DNA of 64,000 nt from Eggerthellaceae bacterium (GTDB taxonomy: Bacteria > Actinomycetota > Coriobacteriia > Coriobacteriales > Eggerthellaceae), in assembly GCA_910575165.1 (NCBI GenBank), contig CAJTDS010000002.1, positions 124,001 to 188,000 on the forward strand. Reading direction: 5' to 3'. The notes beneath the pieces were generated by a model. It did not search any database, had not been told where the DNA came from, and was given only the letters and a program-made list of their open reading frames with translations. Of this stretch, positions 14,370 to 29,300 are shown in pieces (the first letter of the stretch is position 1; every line of letters begins with the position of its first letter). The position numbers were made by a program, and so were the translations under genes.

Positions 14370-17300
14370 ATGGGTACTTTGCGAAACGGGAAGAGTTCAT
14401 ACGACTCCATCGCTCATGGGGGGGGGTCGTCCATGGATAGCCACGTTGCGAACAGCTCGGCGCACGCAGCAGCCGAAAGCGCTGGTGCTACCGATGCTGC
14501 GGTTGCGTTCGAGGAAACGCCTTCGTTCCGCACGAAGCCGTGGGTGCGGGCCCTGTCCGTGGTCATGTCCTTCCTGCTGGCGTTCACCATGTTCGATGCT
14601 ACGGGCCTGACCCCGCTGCTGGATACCGCCCAGGCGGCTCCGCAGGACCAGGCGCAGCCCGCAGGCGACGACGATGCCAGCGGGGATACGGCAGGCGACG
14701 CCGGCGCGCTGCCCGACCCGGATTCCCCGGGCGCCAATGATGAGCCGTCCTCTGCCGACGAGCCCGACTCCCAGGGCGACGCCGACGCCGACGAGCCCGA
14801 CTCCCAGGGCGACGCCGCCGATCTCGACTCCCAGGGCGATGCCGACGCCGAGGATGAGCCTGCAGCTCCCTCCGAAGAGCAGATCGCCGCGGCTGCCGAG
14901 GCGCTGCTGCCCGAAGAGGGCCTTGTGGATGCCGCCGACGTGCTGCCGTCCGCAAACGGCGGTTCCGGCGACGTTTCCAGCGTGGTCAACCCCTCCCTGG
15001 CCCTGTTCAACGCGCCCCTGGCAAGCTCCGGGGCGTTCTACGTCCGCTCCAGCCGCCTGCGGGCTGAGGTAAGCCTTGGCAACCTGGGCGAAAGCCTCGC
15101 CGGCGGATACCTAGCGGGCGCTAGCAAGGATGACCGTCTCGTGCTCTCCTTCGGCGTTCCCTACCTGTACGAGAACGCCGACGGCGGCCTGTCCTCCACG
15201 CTGTCCGAAGAGCGCTGGCGCGTGCTGCGCGGCACCGTGGAAAGCCCCGCGGACGCCAACGGCCCCCGCGCCGTCATGTACGCCTCGCTGCCCGAGGGGT
15301 GGAGCGCGTGGCAGGAGCACGGCAGCGGCTACGTTGCCCTGACCGACGACGACCTGTCCGCCGGCGTGTCCGGCCGCGTGCTGCTGCGCTACGACGGCAA
15401 CGACGGCAAGCTGGACGCCGAAACCGAGCTGCCTACCGTGGAGTTCGGCTTCCGGGGCACCTCCGATGCTGGCGCTGCGGCGTCGGTGTCCTTCGGCTAC
15501 GAAGTGCACTCCTACACGCCGCGTGTCACCGAGGACGCTCCCGATCCCCGTCCGGTGCTCGCCGACGTGTCCCTGGCCACGATCGGCACCGTCTCGCTGG
15601 TCAACGACGAAGCCGACCTGGGCATCTCCATCGATGTGGAATCCGACGATGCGCCCGTGGCCGCCGACGGCGCGGGCTACCTGAGCTCCATCGTGAGCGT
15701 CAAGGCGTCCAAGGCCGCCACGTTCGTGCGCGCCATCACCCTGGGCGCCGCCTTCCCGGCCGACTGGGAGGGCCGCGCCGGCGTGCCGCTCTCGGTGCTC
15801 ATGGCCAATGTGGTCGACGACGAAGGCTCCGCCCAGCCTAACGACGGCGACGAGGGCGCCCCCGACCTTTCCGACGACTTCCGCCGCAGCAACAGCTTCA
15901 TCGGCGTGCCCGGCGCAGGCGGCGTGCTGGTGGCAGACGTCACTAACCTCACCGAAGCCCAGCGCCGCCGCTTGAACCCGGCCGACCCGGCCAGCTTCCA
16001 GCAGGCCGGCGTGGAGCTTCTGCCCTACACGGTGGACGACCAGGGCCGCATCCAGGTGGCTGCCACCGGCATCAGGGGCCGCGTGCTGGCCAACGAGGAG
16101 CGCCTCTTCTACGTGGCTGCTCCCTACGCCCAGGACGCACTGGACCTGGAAGAGGCCACGACCCAGAATCCCCAGCCCGACACCTACAAGCCTGTGACCG
16201 CGGCCTTCGACGTGCAGACCACCTGCGTGTACAAGGGCTCCACGGTTGCCTATCCCCAGCGTTTCGTGCAGCGCATAGCCTTCAAGAAGGGCGCGGATAG
16301 CCCCACCCCCCCCGCTGCGCCTGAAGCTCCTGCTCCCGATGATGAGGGCGTGGAAGGCGACGAAGCCGACCCCGACTCCGACAGCGAAGCCGACCCCGAC
16401 GCATCCGGCGAGCAGCCCGCCCCCGATAGCGAGGCCTCCCAGGAAGAGCCCGCCACCCTCACTGCCGAAGAGGGCATGTACTTCCTGGCCAAGCAGAAGT
16501 CCCAGGTGCTCGGCGGCCACGGCATCGCGCTTTACGCTGCGGTGGAGAAGCTGCCCGACACCTACCTGGACCCCAACCTGCACATCTCCAACGGTACTCG
16601 CGTGGAAGGTGCCACCAACACGGTCATGATCAAGACCTCCGAGCGCGTGGAGATGACCCTGCAGCCCAACCTCACCGTCGGCGGCTATCTTGGCATGCCC
16701 GACTACTACCCCATGGAGGATCGCCAGGCGGCAGCTGTTATCTTCCGGCTGGACATCCCGTACCTGTACTTCGACGAAAAGGGCTCCAAGGAAACCCTGG
16801 ACCAGAAGGAGTGGGAGGACGCCCAAAGCCTTTCCAACCCCAAGGTGCAGAACAACTTCCAGCGTCTGGCCTACTTCCCCGACAGCGATGCGGTGAACCG
16901 TTACGACTTCTCCCGCGACGGTGTGAACTGGCTTTCCGTCGATGAGCTGACCCATCCCGAGACCGGCGACATCACGAATGGCCTGTCCGGCACGTGGTAT
17001 CTGCGCTACAAGTCCACCAGCTCCACCAACGCCTACCAGCTGCGTCCCGGCGCCCAGACCCTGTCCGGCCGCGTGCAGTTCGTGGGGTCGGTGCCTGACA
17101 ACACTGGCGCCACGGCGCTTCTGGGTTACTCCTACCAGTACTATGTGAATGCCAACGGCGAAGAGATCAGCGCCCAGCAGCCCACGGAAGTGGAGCCGGG
17201 CCGCCGTCGCGCCGACGGTGCCCAGAACGTGCTGCGTGCCACCTTCATTCAGACGAACCTGAAGTGGGACCTCACGAACCGCTCCATGAACACGCCCGTT

Positions 17301-20300
17301 CTGTGGGACCACTACAACTACGCCGTGTACAAGGTACAGGTGAAGAACAACTCCGACACCCGCGACTCGGAAATCGACTTCATCAACTACGTGCTCATGT
17401 TCGACGCTGCCACGGGTTCCACCTCCGGCATCCGTCTGGAGGACTTGCTCACGTGGAAGAAGAAGAAAGGCTCGGACGACTTCGAGAAGAACACCTCGAT
17501 TTCTGCCAGCGAGGAAGGCGCTACCTATATAGGTAAGCCGAAGGAAGGCGGCGCGCTCGTTTACGACGTGTCCACCCTCACTGACGACGAAATCGCCCAA
17601 ATCGATATGGTGGACTTCTCCAACGTGGCTGACTTCGGGTTGGAGGAGCTCCCCTACGCCACCGGTGGACATGTTGGTCAGATCACCGTAGATATCCACG
17701 AGGACAACATGCCCTACGGCAAGCACCTGTTCTCGCACACCGACAAGGCCAACGAATCCGTGGGTGATGACTTTGTGCCGCCCGAGGACGAATCCGACGT
17801 CCACACGTTGTTGGTGGCCATGCCCTACACTACCAACTACGGCACCGGCGAAGGCGGCTACGCCGAGGCGAAGCTGGAGACCTACGCCACGGTGAACTTC
17901 GGTAACCGTGGTTACGACGAAGACGGCAACTCCAACGACTACCAATGGATGAAGAACGTCGCCACCCGGTCGCGCTTTGCTGCGCCGGAGTTCAAGGTGA
18001 GCCTAAACAAGCGCTCGCAGAACATCCTGAACGGCACGCTGTCCAGCCAGCAGAACGCTCCCCTGGGTGAGATGATCACCTACGTGATCGATGGCATGAA
18101 AAACGACGGCAACACGCCTTTGTACGGCGACGACCCGAACGTGTCCTGGGGTCCGGTGCTGGCCGACGGCCTGCCCAGCGGCTTCCAGCTGACGGGTCTC
18201 ACGCTGCGGGTGGATGCCAGCGACCAGTCGCGTACGGAAGGGGAGGGCGACGACGAGCATCCCGTGGCCGACATAGCGGACTGGTACGACGTCTCCCAAG
18301 GCAACGCCGTTTTGGAATTCGAAGTGAAGAACAGCTCGGGCGCAACCTCCTGGCGCGCGGCACCGGCTGCGTTTGCCGAGATCGAGCGTGGCCCCAACGA
18401 CGCCTACGCCGTCTACCGTCTGGGCTCGGTTGAGCGCGCCGCCGACGGCATCGCTGAGATGCTGGAGAAAGCCGGCGTGGCTGCCGTGCCCGGCCGCCGC
18501 TACACCTCTCCTCCGGCCTACACGTTTACCGGCCACTTCCGCCTGAAGTTCAAGAACCATCTGCCCGCTAAGACCGCCATCACCAGCTCGCTGTCGGTGA
18601 CGGGCCTTATGATGGAGCGCGCCTCCAACGGCGCCAACGGCTGGTACGACAACCAGGCTGATATCACCTACGGCAAGCGCCTGTGGGTGGTCAACCCCGA
18701 TCACTACACCCAGAACCGCGAGACCACGGTGGCTGCGAAGTCCACCTTCGTGCCCGTGGACCCGGCGCCGCAGAACACCGCCAAGGTGTTCTCCATGTAC
18801 GATGGTTCTGGCAGCTCCGACGTGAACATGACCACCGAGGCCGACCGCCGCAACGCGCTGGTGAATACCGCCAACGCCGGCTACCGCTTCCGCTTCGGCG
18901 ACAACTCCACCTCGCGCATGGCCCCGGCGGTCATCGCTATAGGCCCCATCCCCGATCGCGATATCACCGATCCAGCGGCGTCGAAGGACCCGCAGTTCGT
19001 GGCTAACCGCCTGAAGCTGAGCTCGGCCTTCTTCGCCGACGACCCGCTGGCCAAGGTGGGGAAGATCACCCTGGGCTACTACGCCTCTACCGCCACCACC
19101 GACATCCTGCGCCGCACCATGGAGGTGCCGCTGAGCAGCTTCACCGCCGAGCGCGACGCGGACGGTAACCTCACGGGCAGCTACTACGTGGACATGGCGG
19201 CGCTGGGCATCGGGTACCTGCTCGACGTGCGCATCGACGTGGATGCCTTCAAGTCGAGCTCTCCGCTGAGCACCGCCGACGCCATGGTGGAGATTATGGG
19301 CACGCCGGTGGACGTGGGCGACATCACCGTGGCGTCCTCGTTCAGCACCGACTACGAGTCAAGCCCCAACCTGGTGGCCAAGGACAACGCCACGCTGCAC
19401 TCCATGTACGTGCCCATCACGCCCGTGGTGTCGGCGTCCTACGGCTATGTGGACAACAACGGCACTACTCGCCATAACCAGACGGTGCCTTACCGCTGGG
19501 GCGACATGGACGACGAGGTCACCTACTTCCGCTACGACCTGACCAACAGCTCCCCCTACGCCATCAACGACTTCGACATGGACCTGATGGTGAACGGCCT
19601 GGCTCAGCAGGACGACGGTACGTCCACGGTGTGGCGCGGCTTCCTTACCCGCTCGGTGGTTATCCCCGGTTACGCCTACGGCGACGTGGCGGTGCTCGAC
19701 CAGTACGGCAACCCGGTGCTCAACCCCGACGGTAGCGCCAAGACCGAGACGCGTTGGTACTACCGCTACGGAACCGTGGGCTCCATCGATGTGTTCGACC
19801 AGTTTAATGCCACGGGCACCATCATGAAGGCCGAAGACGAGGTGGACCCCAATAAGAGCTACGACATCGAGGCCGCCGTGAAGGCGATGGGGGCTGCAGG
19901 CGGCACCGCGAATTTGGGAGACGGCTCCACGCTGACCATCGACGCCGCCACCGGCAACCTTATTCTGAAGGTGGCCACCGACGGCATGGTCAACGGCAAG
20001 CACTCCAGCGGCGCTTCCGAGGCGGCTCCGGTGAAGATGGTGCGCGTACGCTTCTCGAAGGTGAACGACCGCGTGACCTCCGGCGCCTGCCCGGTGATCT
20101 ATCTGTACGGTCGCGCCGACACCCACAGTAACGTGACCACCGACGTGCAGGCCTTCTCCACCACGCCGGTCTACGGTCCTGACATGATGCTTCCCACGGG
20201 CAAGCGCATGGAAAACGGCGTGAACCGCCTGGTGTCGAAGGCCACCATGACTGTGGGCACCTTCGCCGGTTCGGTCACCTGGACCGCTACGAAGTCTGCC

Positions 20301-23300
20301 GGCGCCCGTCCGAACCTGGGAACCGAGCAGACCGCCGGAGCCCCGGGCGGCGTGGAAGTAGCTAACTATTCCGACAACAATTCCTACGATTTCACCATCC
20401 GAAGCACCGGCCTTTCGCGTTCCGACGACGCTACGGTTTCGGTGAACGTGGACGATTTGAGCCCCCACTTGCAGAACCCCATCAATGACGTGCAGGGCTT
20501 CAAGACCCGCACGGTCACCCTGGATGCGGGCCTGTTCAACTTCGGCTCTACGGTGCGCAAGGACAATACGCCTTCCAAGCTGGGCACTTCGCTGGTGAAG
20601 GCCACCTTCTACTTCCGCGACGATGCGCTGGGGGTCGCAACGCCCTTGGGAAAGACCGTGGTGCTTTCCGCTGCCGACTTGAAGACGGCTGCGGCCGGCG
20701 CCGGTGCCGACGGCAAGTTCGCCATCGACGTGACCAGCGGTTCCTTCGCCGGTTGCGCGAACCTGTACCTGGAGCGCATCGAATTCACCTACACGGAAAT
20801 CGATCCCTACCTTGATACGGAAGACACCATCAAGGTGCGCCTCACCGGCAAGGTGAACCATTGGTACAACAACGTGGTGACGGAATCCTCCACCGGCTAT
20901 TCCAGCGTGCAGTATTCACGGGTGCGTGCCACCGGCCGTATCAACCAGACGGCGCCGCTGGACGCCCCGAAGTACACCGTGGCCAGCCAGGCCCAGTTCC
21001 GCGTGTACTACCCGGCGCTTTCGGTGCACACCTTCGGTCAGTACGGCCCCGACGCATCCCAATACATGAATACCCGCACCGACGGCGACAACAGCTGCTC
21101 CGATGGCTCCCGCACCACGGTGGGCGTGCCCTACGACCGCGACTTCAAGCTGTGGACCAACATATACAACGAGCGGGGCATCTCGTCGCTGGACGACCTG
21201 GACGTTACCATGCAGCTGCCGCTTTCTTACGAGGGCGCCCTGCAGCTGGACGGAAGCACGGTCTACGATTACGTGGGCTTCCATACCACCCGCGTCACGG
21301 TGAACAGCGAGCTGTTCGACACCTTTAAGAAGGGCACTGTGGGCACCATCGAGTTCATCGGCTACGACGAAGGCGCCGGTGCCGATGCGAAGGGCTCCGT
21401 CAGCTGGACCATCCGTCCCGACGACGTCTATGCGGCCTTGGACCGAGGCACCTTCCCCGGCCCCGAGGCGCTGCCCGACAGCTTCGTAGACGACAACGGC
21501 TTCTCCCTTGACCGCACCGCCGACGGCGATCTGGTGATCACCGAGAAGATGCTGCGCGACCACGGCATCAAGAACCTCAAAACCGTTATCCTGCACGCGT
21601 GGCAGGACATGGACATCGAGCATTCGTCCGATCGCAACCAGCAGAACGTGGTGTTCGAGGGCTTTGCCGACCACAACTTCGACACCGCTGTCACCATGAC
21701 GGCCGAGGCGAAGAACTACCTGCTGAAGCTGCGCGGCGACGAGCTTAAGGCCGCCCTGGCTGCCGGCATGGTGAATAATCCCGTGGTCCGCACCGACCGT
21801 TCTAACATCTATATGTCGAAGCTGTATTTCGACACCATCAATCGCGCGGGCCTATACGACTCCAACAGCGGCGGCAACACCAACGCGCCTACCACGGCCA
21901 ATCGCTTTTCGCAGTACGCCTACGGCTCCGGCGATACCCACCACATCGGGCACTCCGGCTATTCCGCAGGTGAGTACAACTTCGCGCTGGATGTGGGCTA
22001 TAAGTCCCAGGTGTCGCTCATTTCCGACTTCCGACAGGTAAACTCTGCCTACAACGAGGTTGCCCCGGAAAACAACTGCGGTACCGAGCAGGGACCCCAT
22101 GGGCGCAATTCCGACGGATGGCAAGGTCGCAACCTTACCTACGTGGGTCCTGAGACCTACAACTCCGGCATGGTCTTGCATATGACCCAGAAGATTCCCA
22201 ACGAGTACTTCGACTCCTACTATATAAAGGTACGGCGTCAGGCGGCGGAGTACCTGGATCAGCTTCGCGTCACCTATTCCGACGGCAAGCAGCTGGTAGT
22301 GGAAGGCAGCCAGATCAAGGAGCTGCTGGAAGGCACCGACGCCGACTCCGTGCAAAACGACTACGACGGCGAGAAGTACTTCAAGCTGAACCTGCTTGCC
22401 CGCGATGCCTCCGGCAACCCCGTGGCCAGCTTCGGGGCAGGGGAGAGCGCCGCCGATTCCTACCGCCATCCGGTGAGCGACTACGAGAGCGCTTCGGTGG
22501 TGCCGGGCGATCCGCGTTTCACGGTGACCAAGATAGAGTACGACGTGCGCATCAACCAACAGCAGTTCGATTCGGGGGATAACCGCTACATCTCTGGCAT
22601 GGGCGACTGGACCGAAAGCGACACCGCTGGCGCTACGTTGGGCCGCCCGGACTACGGTATCTGGTTCCGCAACATCAACACCTCCACCGCCGACATCGTC
22701 AACCAGATGTCCTTCGAGGTGAACGGCCGCATGTACGCGGAAACCGCCACGGCGGGCGTGAACATGTACGTGGACACCTCCATGGAAGTGGGTGGCACCA
22801 ACTCCGGTAACGATCGACCTGGCCACGTGTCCGTGGTGCGCTCCGACACGCCCGAGCGCCACTCCTCCGAGTCGTTCCGGGGAGCTTGGAGCTATCAGGA
22901 CTACCATCGCAGCGGCGGCTACTACTCCCATAACGATTGCCCCTCCTACATGCGTCATTTGCGCTCGCGCACCAAGGTGGTGGCCCGCACCGACGGCACC
23001 TACACCATGGAGGGAATCAACTACAACGGCACCGACCACATGGTGTTGGGGGACACTTCGTCGGGGAACAACTACACCGACCACGCCCTGTTCGGCGGCG
23101 ATGTGAACTTCGCCACCTCGGTGTATAGGCATACCATCTACCGCGAGAACGGCATCTACAGCGGCGACCAGGAGTATGAGACCAACAGCAGCGCCGAGTA
23201 CGGTCCCAACGACTGGGGTTGGAACTACACCTCCTTCGCCGATAACGTCCATGTGGCCGACACCATGCCCTGGTGCCAGCCCGACGACGACCTGTCCTAC

Positions 23301-26300
23301 TACGGCTTCTTGTCCACGGGTATGCACGTGCAAAACGGCGTGCTGAACCACCTGCGCGACTACGACCGCGCTACCATCACCTTCACCACGAAGCAGTGGG
23401 TGCCCACGAAGGCCGGCGATGGCAGCGATGCCACCTACGGCGACGGCTTCCGCGTGTTCGGCGAGGATGCTACGGCGGCGCGCTCCTTCCAGTTGCGCAA
23501 GGACGGTCTCTACGAACAGCAGGCCGATAAGACCTGGGCCAAGATCTCCGACAAGGGCCTGGCCTTCCTGACTGGCGAGGGCAGCGGCTACATCCAGTTC
23601 ACCCGCCCCGACGAGGAGACCCACTCCGAGATCGTGGACTTCAAGAAGGCGAACGCCGACGGCGTGGTGGAGATTCCCCTGCGCGCCAACGAGTTCATAG
23701 CCACTTACGACATGGATCTGGGCCCCTACTACGGAAACGGCGACATCACCTCCGAGGGCAAGTACCTGGAGGTGGACCGCGACGGCGACGCCTCCGTGCT
23801 GGACATCCGCCTGTTTGGCCGTCCCTACATATATAAGGGGCAGCAGCATCCGGGCCTGACCCATGGCGGCTGCGGCGACAAGGCCGACGCGCTGAACCAC
23901 GTGAGCTCGCGTTACTACAACTTCAAGGACATGTCGCTGCCGGTGAACAACTACACCGCAGCGCAGCCTTCGGGCATCCATCCCGGCGCCAACGACTGGA
24001 AGGGCTCCTGGAACGCCAGCGTCACCCATCGCAACAAGGACACCGCCTACTTCCTGGGCTACCTCATTCCCTTCGGCTACAAGAGCGACCTGACGGTGAA
24101 CAAGGAGGGCGACGAATACCACTCCCCGAACCATCCCGACCTGCCCGACTACGAGGCCGACAACCTTACGCCGGAGAACATGCGCTACGAGGTGCGCTTC
24201 AAGAACATCAACGACGTGAACGAAGGGGTGGATGACGAGAACCGCGCCGCCCACATCAGCTCGGTGCGCCTGAGCACCAGCTGGGGCGCCGCGTTCACGC
24301 AGCCGGTCACCGGTAGCGCCGACGCCATCCGCCTGCAGCGGGTGTACCTGCCTTCGCAGTTCGTGCCCGTGGGCGGCCATACGCGCGACGACAACTGGTT
24401 CCGCGCCCAGGACTTCAAGTTCACGGTGCACAACGTGGCCAGCGGCACCAACGCCACGGTGTCGCTTTCCTGGACCGACCTGGTGAACCTGGGGCTGCTC
24501 TCCGGTTCCGTGAGCGGCACCGGCACCGTCGCCACCTTCACCGGCGACGCCACCGGCAGCGCCGAGTACCCGGGCTGCTACATCATAGATGTGGAGAAGT
24601 ACCTGCGCATGACCGAGGTGAAGCGGGCTAACGCCGGCTTGTCCGATGAGGACATGTTCGCGCTGCTGGCCGGCCAGTTCGATGTGAACATAGCCGGGCG
24701 CACCCTGGCCGACGGCCAGACCGAGGCCGACGCCCGTGCCGCCGTGGTGAACTTGGTCAAGGCCGGTATCGTGGGCCACTACCAGGCTACCGACCGCACC
24801 AACACCCTGGGCGGCGCATGGGTTGGCGACGCCGACGTCGACCTCACCTATGCCGCGCCCTACGTGACCTCGGTGGAGTTCGTGTTCACTTCGCCCAACT
24901 CCAATCGCGAGAAGCCCGAGACCATGCTGGACTCCGGCGAGTGGCTGGGCGCCAACAAGACCCGCGACAACACCGACTACGCCCATAACTTCGCTTTCGC
25001 CTACGACGGCGTGTACGCCGACCGCGAGGTGGAGGACTTCCGTACTGCGAAGGAGACCGGCACCGATCCCGCGAAGGGCAACTGGAACTACTGGTCCACG
25101 CCCTCCTTCGATAAGCAGGGCAACGGCTTCGGCGGCATGCGCATGATGGAGCGTCTGACCGTATCCGACGTGGTCACCCGCGACCCGAACAAGAAGACCA
25201 TCGTCAAGACCGAGGACAACTCCCGCGGCTGCGACGTGTCCCACCGCCTGGGCGCTCTTGTCACCGACATGCAGCGCGGCAAGAAGGTGGTCATGAACGG
25301 CACCGAGCAGCGCATCTTCGCCTACGATGCCGACCAGTACTCCGTCACCTCGCCCTGGAGCTACGCCCCCGACGCCACTGACGGCGCCGGCAACGGTATC
25401 CCCAACGGCGATTTGTACGCCGGCGACTACGTGGAGTACCTGCTGTACCTGGGCTCCGGCGTCACCGATGATGCGGGCAACGTGAGCAAGGTGCGCACCG
25501 ACCTCACCTTCGCCAGCCTTGACGGCGGCACCCCCTTCGAGCTTGACCCGCTGCCGCTTGAGCACGTGGACGCCCGTTTCGAGGTGCCCGTGGGCCAGCG
25601 CATCGTGGGTTGGGAAGTTGAGAAGTACTACGACAGCGCCAAGAACGCCTGGGTGGAAAACAACACCGCCTCCGCCGGCGCCGGCGCCGTGCTGCCCATC
25701 ACCGCCACCTTGGCCGACGCCGACGGCAACAACGCTGCGGTGGTGCAGCCCCAGACCGACCTGTCTCGGGCCACTATCGCCGAGGACGGTACCCGCACCT
25801 ACGGCGAAGGAGCCGAGCAGTACGACCTCAACCGCAACCTGCACCTGTCCGTGGGCAACGCTTACGCAGCCGACAAGGGCCAGGCCAATGCGACAAGCCA
25901 GATCGATCCGGGCCGCGGCGTGTGGGTGCGCGTCATCACCCAGATGACCGACGAGCTGGAAGAGGACGAAGACTACCAGTCCAAGGAGAACCAGACCAAC
26001 CGCTCCGACAACCCCAGCTACCAGGGTCAGTCGCTGCAGGCGAACTTCTACGCCGTGGCGGCCCCGCTGCACGGCTACACTCAGTACCGCACCTACAACA
26101 ACAGTGGCACGAGCAGCAGCAACAACAGGGCCACGGCCGACTTCGCCAGCGACTCCTCCGAGGTCGGATATATCACCGGTCCCCATACCACCGGCGCTGG
26201 CGTGGCCGACAACTGCCAGGCCACCAGCGCCACGTTGCTGCGTTACAGCTTCATCGCCGACAAGGACGTGCGCTTCGACGGCAAGGAGCAGCTGTCGGCC

Positions 26301-29300
26301 CACGACTATGCCAACGTGGTGTTCCACAATCATGTGAAGGAGAAGCCGGGCGTTGACCCCGACCCGAACCGCGTGGCCGTGGAGCCCGAGTTCTGGGATC
26401 CCAACACCCAGACCATGAACCCGGCTTCCTCTTCGGGCCAGCTGGCCAACGCCGACGGCAACCGCATGCGCTTGCGCATCAACAACATTCGCAACTCCAC
26501 CTGGCACGAGTCCACCATGTCCGTGACCGTGTCCTTCATGCGCGGCGTGAGCGGCACCGGTACCGAGCAGGGCTCCTATGGCGACGGTACCGACGGCTTC
26601 GATGCCTTCGGCAACCCCGCCGGCAAGCGCTACTTCGAACTGACCCACCAGCCCACCTACGTGGCCGACGAGACCGTGGAGGTACTGGGCTATCCCAGCG
26701 ACGACATCACGAAGAACGCGGCATGGAATAGCACCACGCCGGCGAAGGTGCTGGGGCTCACCAACGCCTCCTCCGACGCCGACCGCGCCCAGGCCCTGAT
26801 GCCCGACAGTGTGAATCTGGACGCTGCGGCCGGTGCCGACGGGCAGCGGCGTCCGGGCGTGAAGATCGAGTACTACGTGCCCGACTGGCATCGCGCCGAT
26901 GCGCCCAGCACGGCAAGCTTCGACTCTCGGGCGTCCATCGTACCCGAGAGCGCCCTTGCCCGGGCTCTGGGCACCACCACCGGCGAGTGGGTGAGCTACG
27001 ACGAGCTTAAGGCACGCTACACCGTGGGAGACGTTACCCAGGGCGGCACGGTCACCCCCGAGGGCCATACGGCCAACGGCAACGTGTTCCGCGACGTCAC
27101 TGGCGTGCGCATCACCTACTACGACGTTCCCGCCACGGCCGACGGCACCACCGCCTTCCCGCTGGACGACGTCTCGCTTCTGGGCGTGGCCCGCTACCAG
27201 GACACCCGCCTTGACGACACCGCGGTGAACCACGGCGGCGGCGAGCAGCAGAACCTGTGGTCGCCTTACGGTCAGGTGGACGTGTCCTTCACCCACGCCG
27301 ACCGCCAGAACACCACGCTTGACTTCGTGGACCTGGCTGCCTCCAACGCCCAGAGCGGTTCGAAGGCTGCAGCAGTGCTGGTGGACAACGAAGCGGTTGC
27401 TCACGACACCATTCTGACGAAGCAGGACGAGGCCAAGCGCAAGGTGACCACTATCTGGCGCCGCACCCCGGTCTTGCGCTTCCAGAATCAGGTGTTCCAG
27501 ACAGAATCCGAAGCGGCCGATGCCTATGACCCCGAGGCGAAGCAGAAGACCACCTATGTTGCCGGCGAGCAGCTGTGGTACAAGAACAGCCTGGTGAACG
27601 TTCCGAAGAACACCAACGTGGGCATCACCACCCTGGAAGGCGAGCTGTACAACCCCGTCTTCTACGAGATGATTCCCACGCAGTACCTGAAGAACAACGC
27701 CGAGGGCACCATCGATGCCGCATGGCTGGCCAGCCGCTTGCACGTGAGCTGGGTGGAGAACGCCCGCAGCAAGACCGACGGCACCGTGGCCAATCCCGAC
27801 CGCGACGTGTACGCCGAGCGCACCAACGGTATGAAGCTGATCGTGGAGCCGGTGGCCGACTACACGCTGCCCGACTACGGCGGCGCCATGATATATACCA
27901 ATAGCTACGGCTCCACCCAAAGCGGCCACGGCTCCTACTTCGCGGACCTCGACCCGCGCGGCACCTTGGGCTCGGGCGAGAGCGCCAAGAACGTGAGCCA
28001 GGACACCACCTTCACGCTGTTCAAAATCTCGTGGATACCCGTGGACGACCCGCTGCCCGAAAACGCCGTCGAGGCGAGCCGCACGGTGAACGCCGGCGGC
28101 CAGGGAGGCTCCATCGTCAATCCCGATATCCAATACGACCGCCCCGTGGACGAGATCATGCCCGACTCCACCCGCATGGAAGTGGGGGACCGCATCGAGC
28201 TGTACTTCGACGTGTACGCTTCCGTGGACGACCTGCCCCAGGTGTACCAGCGCTCCGGCATCGTGGGCGACAACCTGGGCCTGGGCCAGGGCACCACTGG
28301 CATGGAGCCGGCATACTTCCCGCGGGTGGGCGAGTACTACTACACCGACTACTGGCACGAGGGGTCCGGCTGGACCGGCCACATTAGCCCGCTGCGCAAC
28401 AACGGCGACTACCTGGGCGCCGGCAACGGCTACACCGACGACAGCGTCCGAGACTTCCAGGGTGCCTTGCGTTTCGCCACGGAAAACGTGGTCATGGACA
28501 TGGACTACCTGATGCTGGACTCCGCCTTCTCTGGTGACAAGCCCGAGCAGACCGACACCTGGGAGATGTTCGACGGCAGCTACACCTACATCCCCGGCGA
28601 GAGCAACTCCTACGGGCATTACTCCACCGGCTGGGACATCAACGGCTGGGGCACCAACGGTATGACTCCCTATGCCCACCTGAACGGCCAGCACTCCAAC
28701 ATCAACAGCTCGGCCGGCGCTGCGGTGGACACCACCTCCGCGGGCTTCCTGCTGGACACGGACATGAAGACGTCCAACAACAAGCAGGTGGTTCGCTACA
28801 CGCCGCGTCCGAACCCTGGTACGAAGCAGTCGGCGGAGACCGAACTGCCCTCCGACACCCATTACGTGTGGTGGTATGACAGCTACAACGGCCATAACAC
28901 CGGCGGAAGCGCCCAGAACAGCGAGAACGCGGCTTCGGGCGGCGCCTCGGCCCTCACCAACGCCAACCGCTACGTGCGCGACTGGTACACCTACGTGGTG
29001 AAGCCCCGCGTGAACGCCACTACCGACGACGCTCGCTGGAATAGCGACACGCCGCTGGTGTGGTCGGAAACGCGCCTGCATATGAACAAGGCGTGGCTGG
29101 CCACCTCCAGCCGCTTCGTGTCCCACTCCGTGGCCACCGAAGGCTCCGGTGTGGCGAACTACGAGACCCAGCGCATCTACAACAGCGAAGACGCCCATGC
29201 CGGCTGGCATTTGGGCAGCACCGACTACTCCGGCCAGCACTACCGCGACCATCGCGCCGTCATGATGGGTCAGTACACCACGGTGCTCCAGTACAACCAG

